From: an uncultured Eubacteriales bacterium
GTDB lineage: Bacteria; Bacillota; Clostridia; Oscillospirales; CAG-272
Assembly (NCBI GenBank): GCA_949299535.1
Contig: CASGAQ010000005.1
Coordinates: forward strand, 1-64,000
Direction of reading: 5' to 3'
DNA: 64,000 bases
This document shows, one piece after another, positions 7,620-15,283 of this stretch. The position numbers and the translations under genes are program-made. Numbering within the stretch: the stretch's first letter is position 1; each line of letters opens with the position of its first letter. The notes below the pieces were generated by a model. The model was not told where the DNA came from. It searched no databases and was given only the letters and a program-made list of their open reading frames with translations.

Positions 7620-10600
7620 ATGGCAAGAAAGAAAATTTCCATGGATGGCAACACCGCCGCGGCGCATGTTTCTTATGCGTTCACAGAAGTTGCCGCTATC
7701 TATCCTATCACACCTTCAAGTGTAATGGCGGAACTAACCGATTCCTGGTCCGCCACAGGTCTGAAAAACATTTTGGGCGAAAAAGTCAAAGTAATGGAAA
7801 TGCAGTCCGAAGCAGGCGCTGCAGGTACAGTTCATGGCTCACTCGCCGCGGGCGCGCTTACAACAACGTATACCGCATCTCAGGGACTTCTCCTCATGAT
7901 CCCGAATATGTATAAAATCGCAGGCGAACTTCTTCCCTGTGTAATTCATGTTTCGGCACGCTGCGTCGCTTCCCATGCACTCAACATTTTCGGAGATCAC
8001 TCCGACGTGTACGCTTGCCGTCAGACGGGATTTGCAATGCTGTGTGAATCCAATCCTCAGGAAGTTATGGATCTTGGCGCCGTTGCTCATCTCTCGACCA
8101 TAAAAGGCAGAGTTCCTTTCATCAACTTCTTCGACGGATTCCGTACTTCTCATGAAATACAGAAGATAGAAGTCTGGGATTATGCCGACCTTGAAGAAAT
8201 GGTCGACAAAGACGCCATCGCCGCATTCCGTTCCAGAGCGCTTAACCCCAACCACCCCGTTCTCCGCGGCTCTGCAGAAAACGGAGATATATTCTTCCAG
8301 CACAGAGAAGCGTGCAACCCCTATTACGACGCGCTTCCCGATATCGTTGAAGAATATATGAACAAAGTAAACGCAAAAATAGGCACAAACTATAAACTCT
8401 TCAACTACTACGGCGCACCGGATGCAGACCGTGTAATAGTAGCGATGGGCTCTTTCTGCGACGTTTCGGAAGAAGTTATAGACTACATGCTTTCAAAAGG
8501 CGAAAAAGTAGGTCTTGTCAAAGTACGCCTTTACAGACCTTTCCGTGCGGACAAGCTCATTGAAGCCATTCCCGCAACAGCTAAGAAAATAGCCGTTCTC
8601 GACAGAACAAAGGAACCAGGTTCCCTTGGCGAACCTCTCTATCTCGACGTTGTAACGGCTCTTGCAACGGCAGGCAGAACAGATATCAAAGTAGTAGGCG
8701 GCAGATACGGTCTCGGTTCAAAGGACACTCCTCCCGCTTCCGTTTTCGCAGTTTTCGAAAATCTTACGCTTGACGCTCCGAAAAACAACTTCACTATCGG
8801 AATCGTGGACGACGTCACGAATCTTTCTCTTGAAGAAAAAGATTCGCCCGATACGGCTCCCGAAGGCACTATCTCCTGCAAATTCTGGGGATTGGGCGGC
8901 GATGGTACCGTCGGTGCAAACAAGAACTCTATCAAGATCATCGGCGACCATACAGACAAATATATTCAGGCATATTTCCAGTATGACTCCAAGAAAACCG
9001 GCGGCGTAACGATATCTCATCTGCGCTTCGGTGATAAACCAATAAAATCCTCATACTATATTACAAAAGCAGACTTCGTCGCTTGCCACAATCCCTCTTA
9101 TATGCTCAAAGGCTATAAAATAGTTGAAGATGTCAAACCCGGCGGCACGTTCCTTCTCAACTGCCAGTGGAAGGCAGACGAACTTTCCGCAAACCTTCCC
9201 GCGTCCGTAAAACGCTATATAGCAGAAAACAATATTAATTTCTATATTGTAGATGCTATCAACAAAGCGCGTGAAATCGGTATGGGCAAACGTACGAATA
9301 CGATTCTCCAGTCCGGCTTCTTCGCATTGGCAAACATCATGCCCATAAACGAAGCTGTCGAATATATGAAGTATATGGCTAAAAAGTCATACCTCAAGAA
9401 GGGCGAAGCCATTGTAGAAATGAACTACAAAGCTATCGACGCAGGCGTTGATGCACTTGTAAAAGTAGACGTACCTGAAGAATGGAAGAATGCAGAAGTT
9501 GTTCCCGCCAGTGACGTTGTCATCGGCACACGTCCCGACCTTGTAAACTTTGTAAGCGATATCGTACTCCCTGTTTCCAAGATGCAGGGCGACTCCCTGC
9601 CCGTTTCTGCCTTTGCCGGCGAACGCGCAGACGGTACAATGCCTCAGGGAGCTTCCGCATATGAAAAACGCGGTGTTGCGGTTGATGTTCCCGTGTGGAT
9701 TGCAGAAAACTGCATACAGTGCAACCAGTGTTCCTATGTATGTCCTCATGCGACAATTCGTCCTTTCGCAATGAGCGAAGAAGAAGCTGCAAACGCTCCC
9801 AAAGCTACAAAATTCGCTCCCAAGATGATAGGAAAAGGCTGTGAAAACTATAAGTTCACGGTAGCTATCTCTCCTCTCGATTGCATGGGCTGCGGACTCT
9901 GTGTAAAAGTATGTCCTACAAAACCGGAAAAGAGAGCGCTTGAAATGGTTCCTCAGGCAACACAGCACGATCAGCAGGCAGTATTCGATTATGCTGTCGC
10001 AACAGTATCGAAGAAAGCAACTCCTTTTGCCGATACAACAGTCAAAGGCAGCCAGTTCAACCAGCCGCTGCTTCAGTTCTCGGGCTCTTGTGCAGGTTGT
10101 GCCGAAACATCATACGCGCGCCTTATCACACAGCTCTTCGGCGAAAGAATGTATATCTCCAACGCAACAGGCTGTTCCTCCATCTGGGGCGGTTCGGCAC
10201 CTGCTACACCTTACACTGTAAACAAAGACAGCGGCCGCGGTCCCGCATGGGGCAACTCCCTCTTTGAGGACAATGCTGAGCACGGTCTTGGTATCTACCT
10301 TGCACAGAAGACTATCCGCGAAAAACTCATCGGTTATGTAAAGACTCTGCGCGAATCCGTAACAGATGAAGCTAAACTCGCAGTTATAGACAACTATCTG
10401 GGCACGCTCGACGACGGTAAAGCAAACGACGCGGCAACAACGGCGCTTGTTGAAATGCTCTCCTCCTGCTGCTGCGAAAACGAACTTAAAGATAAGATAC
10501 TTGCCGAAAAGGATTACCTCTCCAAGAAGTCCGTATGGCTCTTCGGCGGTGACGGTTGGGCATACGATATCGGCTTCGGCGGTCTTGACCATGTTCTGGC

Positions 10601-11183
10601 TTCCGGTAACGATATCAACGTAATGGTATTCGATACAGAAGTTTACTCCAATACGGGCGGTCAGGCTTCCAAGGCCTCTCAGATAGGTCAGGTTGCTCAG
10701 TTTGCTGCAGCAGGTAAAGCCATAAAGAAGAAAGACCTTGCAAGTATCGCAATGTCCTACGGTTATATTTATGTTGCACAGATAGCTATGGGCGCTGACA
10801 TGAACCAGACTATCAAAGCTATCTCCGAAGCCGAAGCATATCCCGGTCCTTCCCTTATCATCGGCTATGCACCTTGCGAAATGCACGGCGTCAAAGGAGG
10901 CATGGGCAACTGCCAGAGCGAAATGAAACGCGCAGTTGAAGCAGGTTACTGGCAGATGTTCAGATTCAACCCCGCACTCAAAGCAGAGGGCAAAAATCCG
11001 CTTACAATAGACAGCAAGCCGCCCATGGCAAGCTATGTTGACTTCATCAAGAGCGAAACACGTTACAGCCGTCTTGAACAGCAGTTCCCCGAAAGAGCAA
11101 AAGTTCTTTTTGCAGAAGCGGAGGTTCAGGCGAAAGCTAAATACGAACGCCTTGTCAAGCTCGCTAAGATGTACGAAGACTGA
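7620..11183 (+). CDS. nifJ: pyruvate:ferredoxin (flavodoxin) oxidoreductase
   Basis: A 1187-residue homodimeric-type enzyme that oxidises pyruvate with CoA to acetyl-CoA and CO2 while reducing ferredoxin, the main pyruvate outlet in saccharolytic clostridia. Domain order is visible: a pyrimidine-binding TPP domain with YPITPSS at the N-terminus, transketolase-C-like and gamma domains, a ferredoxin domain with two 4Fe-4S motifs (CIQCNQCSYVCP from Cys698 and CMGCGLCVKVCP from Cys755), then the TPP diphosphate-binding domain with CAGCAETSYARL near residue 826 and GDGWAYDIGFGGLDH. The ACGGAGGT site is well placed. It is monocistronic, with a strong promoter upstream and three hairpins downstream. 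The reduced ferredoxin probably feeds the hydrogenase encoded at 45.7-50.2 kb. Confidence 0.97.
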   Translation: MARKKISMDGNTAAAHVSYAFTEVAAIYPITPSSVMAELTDSWSATGLKNILGEKVKVMEMQSEAGAAGTVHGSLAAGALTTTYTASQGLLLMIPNMYKIAGELLPCVIHVSARCVASHALNIFGDHSDVYACRQTGFAMLCESNPQEVMDLGAVAHLSTIKGRVPFINFFDGFRTSHEIQKIEVWDYADLEEMVDKDAIAAFRSRALNPNHPVLRGSAENGDIFFQHREACNPYYDALPDIVEEYMNKVNAKIGTNYKLFNYYGAPDADRVIVAMGSFCDVSEEVIDYMLSKGEKVGLVKVRLYRPFRADKLIEAIPATAKKIAVLDRTKEPGSLGEPLYLDVVTALATAGRTDIKVVGGRYGLGSKDTPPASVFAVFENLTLDAPKNNFTIGIVDDVTNLSLEEKDSPDTAPEGTISCKFWGLGGDGTVGANKNSIKIIGDHTDKYIQAYFQYDSKKTGGVTISHLRFGDKPIKSSYYITKADFVACHNPSYMLKGYKIVEDVKPGGTFLLNCQWKADELSANLPASVKRYIAENNINFYIVDAINKAREIGMGKRTNTILQSGFFALANIMPINEAVEYMKYMAKKSYLKKGEAIVEMNYKAIDAGVDALVKVDVPEEWKNAEVVPASDVVIGTRPDLVNFVSDIVLPVSKMQGDSLPVSAFAGERADGTMPQGASAYEKRGVAVDVPVWIAENCIQCNQCSYVCPHATIRPFAMSEEEAANAPKATKFAPKMIGKGCENYKFTVAISPLDCMGCGLCVKVCPTKPEKRALEMVPQATQHDQQAVFDYAVATVSKKATPFADTTVKGSQFNQPLLQFSGSCAGCAETSYARLITQLFGERMYISNATGCSSIWGGSAPATPYTVNKDSGRGPAWGNSLFEDNAEHGLGIYLAQKTIREKLIGYVKTLRESVTDEAKLAVIDNYLGTLDDGKANDAATTALVEMLSSCCCENELKDKILAEKDYLSKKSVWLFGGDGWAYDIGFGGLDHVLASGNDINVMVFDTEVYSNTGGQASKASQIGQVAQFAAAGKAIKKKDLASIAMSYGYIYVAQIAMGADMNQTIKAISEAEAYPGPSLIIGYAPCEMHGVKGGMGNCQSEMKRAVEAGYWQMFRFNPALKAEGKNPLTIDSKPPMASYVDFIKSETRYSRLEQQFPERAKVLFAEAEVQAKAKYERLVKLAKMYED

Positions 11184-11257
11184 TAAATCAAACTTCGCAT
11201 AAATGTCACTCAAATAAGAGCTGATGTGAGCAGAAATAATAGTCATGACAACTTTGG

Positions 11258-11280
11258 AACCACCCGCTAAGCGGGTGGTT
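11258..11280 (+). terminator. first hairpin after nifJ
   Basis: AACCACCCGC / GCGGGTGGTT with a TAA loop, followed only by TTTTCGG. It is a strong stem with a short T run. Confidence 0.6.
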
Positions 11281-11285
11281 TTCGG

Positions 11286-11312
11286 GAGAAACTTTCCAAC
11301 GTAAAGTTTCTC
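11286..11312. repeat. perfect 10-bp hairpin
   Basis: GAGAAACTTT / AAAGTTTCTC with a 7-base loop. It lies between two terminators and has no T run, so its role is unclear. Confidence 0.5.
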
Positions 11313-11316
11313 ATAC

Positions 11317-11367
11317 AAAAATAGCCCCGACAGACTTTTGATAAAATCTGTCGGGGCTATTTTTTTA
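11317..11367. terminator. strong bidirectional terminator between nifJ and nrdG
   Basis: Perfect 18-base arms (11317-11334 and 11347-11364) around a 12-base loop, with A and T runs on both flanks. It can terminate the convergent nifJ and nrdDG transcripts. Confidence 0.9.
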
Positions 11368-11453
11368 TTAGCGGCGGGGAGTAAGCCCCCACCCTACGAA
11401 TAACAGACATATGATTTCTCCGCTAAGAACATTGCCCTTTGTACCACCGTTTT

Positions 11454-11981
11454 TTATTTCAATTCAAATAATACCGCTTTACCCTGCTCTATCGATTTTC
11501 TTATATCTAGCACACGCTGATTTGACGAACCTCGGAAACGAAGAGATATATCTTTTTTCTCTTCGACAAATTCACCGTCGACCAGCACATCGATAAGAGA
11601 AAGCATTTCATCGGTGTATTCACATCTTGCGCGCGACGGGATACTGCCGTTCAGTTCTTCGAAAAGATATCCGGAATAAGCCCAAACATTTTTTTCGGGT
11701 AATTCCGCGCGCAAACGGCGCAAAAGACCAATCAATGCGGCTTGATTGCAAGGCTCGAAAGGCTCGCCGCCCAGAAGCGTCAGCCCGGCTATATAGTAAG
11801 GCGCAACAGAGGAAATTATATCGTCCTCCACCTCTTTTGTAAAAGGTTCGCCGTATTCGAAATTCCACGTTTCCGGCTGAAAACAGCCTTTGCAATGATG
11901 CGTACAGCCGGAAACGAAAAGAGATGTTCTCACGCCCAATCCGTTGGCAATATCATTTTTCTTTATCTGGCAGTAATTCAT
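11454..11981 (-). CDS. nrdG: anaerobic ribonucleotide reductase activating protein
   Basis: A 175-residue radical SAM activase that installs the glycyl radical on NrdD using SAM and a 4Fe-4S cluster. The cluster motif is Cys26-x3-Cys30-x2-Cys33 (GCTHHCKGC), followed by the typical LTLLGGEPFEP segment. Its start codon overlaps the nrdD stop by one base (TGATG), so translation is coupled and the two proteins are made together. Length is typical for the family. Transcription ends at the terminator near 11317-11367. Confidence 0.96.
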   Translation of the reverse strand: MNYCQIKKNDIANGLGVRTSLFVSGCTHHCKGCFQPETWNFEYGEPFTKEVEDDIISSVAPYYIAGLTLLGGEPFEPCNQAALIGLLRRLRAELPEKNVWAYSGYLFEELNGSIPSRARCEYTDEMLSLIDVLVDGEFVEEKKDISLRFRGSSNQRVLDIRKSIEQGKAVLFELK

Positions 11982-14158
11982 CAGAGATGCAATACCCTTT
12001 CCTTTATCTCCTGCGTACGGCCCTGATTCCAGAACTGCGTTCCGATGTAACCGCAGGTACGTCTGGCAACATTCATTTTAGACTGGTCTTGATTTTTGCA
12101 ATGCGGGCATTCCCAAACGAGCTTGCCTTCGCTGTCGTTTACTATAAGTATCTCGCCGTCGTAACCGCAGACCTGGCAATAGTCGCTCTTCGTATTGAGC
12201 TCCGCATACATGATGTTTTCATATATAAACTTCATAACTGATATTACCGCATCGATATTTCCGTCCATATTCGGAACTTCAACATAAGAAATAGCGCCGC
12301 CGGGTGAAAGAGCCTGAAATTTTGCTTCGAGAGCAAGTTTTGAAAAAGCGTCTATCGGCTCAGTCACGTGAACGTGATAGCTGTTTGTAATATAATTCTT
12401 GTCGGTAACGCCTTTTACTATGCCGAAACGCTTCTGGAGACATTTTGCGAATTTGTAAGTCGTGCTTTCAAGCGGTGTTCCGTAAAGCGAATAGTCGATA
12501 TTTTCATCGGCTTTCCATTTAGCGGTATACTCGTTGAGTTTGCGCATTATTTCAAGCCCGAGTTCCTCTCCTTCGGGTTCCGTAAGTTTCTTTTCTATAA
12601 GTCCGTAAACACATTCCCAAAGTCCGGCATATCCCAAAGAAATCGTCGAATATCCGCCGTGCAGATACTTGTCTATTTTCTCACCTTTTTCAAGTCTGAG
12701 AAGCGCACCGTGCTGCCAGAGTATGGGAGCGGCATCCGAAAGAGTGCCTGTAAGCCTTTCGTGGCGGCACTGCAACGCTCTGTGACAAAGCTCCATACGC
12801 TCGTCAAATATCTGCCAGAATTTATCCATATTTTTATGAGCGGAAAGAGCCACGTCAACAAGGTTTATTGTAACAACTCCTTGGTTGAATCGTCCGTAAT
12901 ATTTCGGCTTTCCGTTTTCGTCGATATACGGGGTCAGGAAACTGCGGCAGCCCATGCAGGTATAGCAATGCCCCTCGCCGTTTTTGTCTATTTTATTTTT
13001 GAGCATGATCTTTTCCGAGATATAGTCAGGAACCATGCGCTTGGCGGTACATTTAGCCGCAAGTTTTGTAAGATAGAAATATTTGCTGTCCTCGTGTACA
13101 TTATCCTCTTCAAGAACATAAATAAGCTTCGGGAACGCCGGTGTCACCCATACGCCGTCCTCATTTTTTACGCCCTGATAACGCTGAAGCAGCGTTTCTT
13201 CTATAATAAGGGCCAAATCTTTCCTTTCCTGTTCATCCTTTGCTTCGCCGAGATACATAAACACCGTCACGAAAGGAGCCTGACCGTTTGTCGTCATAAG
13301 CGTTACTACCTGATACTGAATGGTCTGAACGCCGCGGCGAATCTCTTCGCGGAGTCTGTCCTCCACAATTTTATTTATCTTTTCCTCAGAAGCCGAAGCT
13401 CCGAGTTCTTCTATCTCTTTAATAACGGATTTCCTTATCTTTTCACGCGATACCTGAACAAACGGGGCAAGATGAGTGAGGCTTATGCTCTGTCCGCCGT
13501 ACTGGTTGCTTGCTACCTGCGCGATTATCTGAGTCGCAATATTGCACGCGGTGGAAAAACTGTGAGGTTTTTCTATCTTCGTTCCGCTGATAACAGTTCC
13601 GTTCTGCAGCATATCTTCAAGGTTTACAAGATCGCAGTTGTGCATATGCTGGGCAAAATAGTCCGAATCATGAAAATGTATTATTCCGTCCCTGTTAGCC
13701 TGAACGATATCTTCCGGCAAAAGGACTCTGTCGGTTATATCCCTGCTGACCTCTCCCGCCATATAGTCGCGCTGAACGCTGTTTACCGTAGGATTTTTGT
13801 TGGAATTTTCCTGCTTGACTTCTTCATTATTGCATTCTATAAGAGAAAGTATCTTGTCGTCTGTCGTATTGGCTTTGCGCGCCAAAGAACGAATATATCT
13901 GTATTTAATATAGTTTCTCGCAACATTGAACGCACCGCGCTCCATGATTCCGTTTTCCACCATATCTTGTATCTCTTCAACACCGAGTGCGCGTGACATG
14001 TTGTTTCCGACAGCACGTATATGAGCTTCTATATCCAGTATATCCTGTTCGTTAAGCCGTTCGTCCTCGGGTACTGTAGCATTTGCTTTAGAAATAGCAA
14101 TTCTTATTTTGTCTCCGTTATAAGATGCCTGAGAACCGTTTCTCTTTATAATGTTCAT
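11981..14158 (-). CDS. nrdD: anaerobic ribonucleoside-triphosphate reductase
   Basis: A 725-residue class III reductase that makes dNTPs from NTPs without oxygen. An N-terminal ATP-cone (about residues 3-95, MNIIKRNG start) is the allosteric site. The glycyl-radical domain follows, with four zinc cysteines near the C-terminus (CQVCGY and CPHCKNQD) and the radical loop RRTCGY, where Gly703 is the expected radical site. I chose the ATG at 14158, which has an AGGGGTG site, over a longer in-frame start that would overlap the promoter. It is transcribed from the promoter at 14193-14221, with nrdG coupled downstream. Candidate NrdR boxes flank the promoter. Confidence 0.97.
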   Translation of the reverse strand: MNIIKRNGSQASYNGDKIRIAISKANATVPEDERLNEQDILDIEAHIRAVGNNMSRALGVEEIQDMVENGIMERGAFNVARNYIKYRYIRSLARKANTTDDKILSLIECNNEEVKQENSNKNPTVNSVQRDYMAGEVSRDITDRVLLPEDIVQANRDGIIHFHDSDYFAQHMHNCDLVNLEDMLQNGTVISGTKIEKPHSFSTACNIATQIIAQVASNQYGGQSISLTHLAPFVQVSREKIRKSVIKEIEELGASASEEKINKIVEDRLREEIRRGVQTIQYQVVTLMTTNGQAPFVTVFMYLGEAKDEQERKDLALIIEETLLQRYQGVKNEDGVWVTPAFPKLIYVLEEDNVHEDSKYFYLTKLAAKCTAKRMVPDYISEKIMLKNKIDKNGEGHCYTCMGCRSFLTPYIDENGKPKYYGRFNQGVVTINLVDVALSAHKNMDKFWQIFDERMELCHRALQCRHERLTGTLSDAAPILWQHGALLRLEKGEKIDKYLHGGYSTISLGYAGLWECVYGLIEKKLTEPEGEELGLEIMRKLNEYTAKWKADENIDYSLYGTPLESTTYKFAKCLQKRFGIVKGVTDKNYITNSYHVHVTEPIDAFSKLALEAKFQALSPGGAISYVEVPNMDGNIDAVISVMKFIYENIMYAELNTKSDYCQVCGYDGEILIVNDSEGKLVWECPHCKNQDQSKMNVARRTCGYIGTQFWNQGRTQEIKERVLHL

Positions 14159-14171
14159 ATGTACACCCCTA

Positions 14172-14187
14172 ACATAAAATATTGTGT
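14172..14187. promoter_or_regulatory. candidate NrdR box 1
   Basis: ACATAAAATATTGTGT (minus strand ACACAATATTTTATGT) resembles the NrdR consensus ACACWATATATWGTGT. It lies between the nrdD -10 element and the ribosome site, where bound repressor would block transcription. Confidence 0.55.
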
Positions 14188-14192
14188 AGATA

Positions 14193-14221
14193 ATAATACC
14201 ACAAATATTATTGATTATCAA
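14193..14221 (-). promoter_or_regulatory. sigma-A promoter of nrdDG
   Basis: TTGATA (14221-14216), a 17-base spacer and TATTAT (14198-14193) on the minus strand. Confidence 0.75.
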
Positions 14222-14239
14222 GTGCAAATCTACAAAAAA

Positions 14240-14255
14240 ACACAAAATACAGTAT
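14240..14255. promoter_or_regulatory. candidate NrdR box 2
   Basis: ACACAAAATACAGTAT is a partial match to the NrdR consensus upstream of the -35. It is 33 bp (about three helical turns) from box 3, as is usual for NrdR box pairs. Confidence 0.4.
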
Positions 14256-14272
14256 TTTTGTTAAAGTTGACC

Positions 14273-14288
14273 ACAAAATATCCTGTGT
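14273..14288. promoter_or_regulatory. candidate NrdR box 3
   Basis: ACAAAATATCCTGTGT keeps the outer ACA/TGT and central ATAT of the NrdR consensus. The stretch from 14289 to 14529 beyond it shows no gene or clear element. Confidence 0.45.
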
Positions 14289-14529
14289 TTTCTATGTGAC
14301 AAAAAATTTAATTTTTTGTCGGGATCAGCCGCTTTGCAGGACGCTCACGGCAAAGAAAACATTGATAAGAACTTGTTTTTCAGCATTTTAATTTTGACGG
14401 AAATCATCATTTTCGAGCATCTTGACAAAACGAAAATATATTGTTCCAAACCATAAAACAAGAACTTACAATATCTCATATTTTGACAGCATATGAATCT
14501 CCAAACATATATTTTGAACAAAAGCAACA

Positions 14530-14565
14530 AAAACTTCCGACACAATATATTGTGTCGGAAGTTTT
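14530..14565. terminator. 36-bp perfect palindrome, comF-recD2 terminator containing an ideal NrdR-box sequence
   Basis: The two 18-base halves are exact reverse complements centred at 14547/14548. On the minus strand the stem is followed by TTTTTGTTGC, so it should terminate comF. Its core at 14540-14555 reads ACACAATATATTGTGT, a perfectly symmetric version of the NrdR box. Confidence 0.75.
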
Positions 14566-14584
14566 CACTTTCAATATAAAAATA

Positions 14585-15283
14585 TCATGCTTTCGCCACA
14601 GAAACAACAATGATACGCGCGGCTCCACAAAGCTTCAAAAGCGCAGCTAATCGAGCAGCTGTACTTCCGCTGGTGACAACATCATCTATAAAGATAACAC
14701 ATTTTCCCGAAAGCTCCGCCTTTTTGGAGATATCGAATGTTTTTTCGGCATTCTTTTCGCGCTCATCGGCAGAAAGAGTTTTCTGTACCTTCGCTCCGGC
14801 ACTACGCCTGAAAATATTTAAAATAGGTATGCCGGTTATTTTCGAAACCTCTTTTGCGAGTATCTGAGCCTGATCAAAACCGTATGTTCTGATACCGCTC
14901 CTGCTTCTCGGAGGAAAAACGATAACATGATCAGCATATGGCAGCCGAGCCGTTTCCTCAATGACAGCTTCCGAACATTCGCGCGCAAGAAAAAGCCTAA
15001 GTTCTCTTAAATTCTTTCTCTTCAAGCGATAGATAAGAGAGCGGGAAAGTTCTCCGTCAAATGCAAAAACGTGACGTTGACTCAACGGTAAGCCTATATC
15101 TTGAAGTTTTGGTACTACACAGTGGCATTTAGAGTGCGGCGCGCCGCAAACACGGCACTTTTCCCGCTTTATAGATTCGTATTTCGTTCGGCATATCATA
15201 CAGAAAACGTCTTTTTCAGCATTTTCGATAAAATCTCCGCACGAGATACATTTCTTGGGAAAAATGATGTTTATCAAACTCAT
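14585..15283 (-). CDS. comF: ComF family phosphoribosyltransferase-like protein
   Basis: A 232-residue protein with an N-terminal four-cysteine zinc region (CISCGDF, CMICRTKY, CRVCGAPHSKCHC) and a C-terminal PRTase domain whose PRPP-binding loop reads VIFIDDVVTSGST (about residues 195-207). Family members take part in uptake of transforming DNA in competent Firmicutes and may have a helicase-linked role in DNA repair elsewhere. The start overlaps the recD2 stop by four bases (ATGA), coupling the two. No other competence genes are visible in this window, so a role in DNA processing with RecD2 is as likely as competence. Confidence 0.9.
   Translation of the reverse strand: MSLINIIFPKKCISCGDFIENAEKDVFCMICRTKYESIKREKCRVCGAPHSKCHCVVPKLQDIGLPLSQRHVFAFDGELSRSLIYRLKRKNLRELRLFLARECSEAVIEETARLPYADHVIVFPPRSRSGIRTYGFDQAQILAKEVSKITGIPILNIFRRSAGAKVQKTLSADEREKNAEKTFDISKKAELSGKCVIFIDDVVTSGSTAARLAALLKLCGAARIIVVSVAKA

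Noticed and set aside
12368-13996. Long open frame on the plus strand across nrdD
   Set aside because: It lies wholly antisense to a well-recognised gene, with no ribosome site and a composition rich in Phe, Tyr and Arg typical of mirror frames. The same holds for long antisense frames over metK, fusA, rpoC and rpoB.
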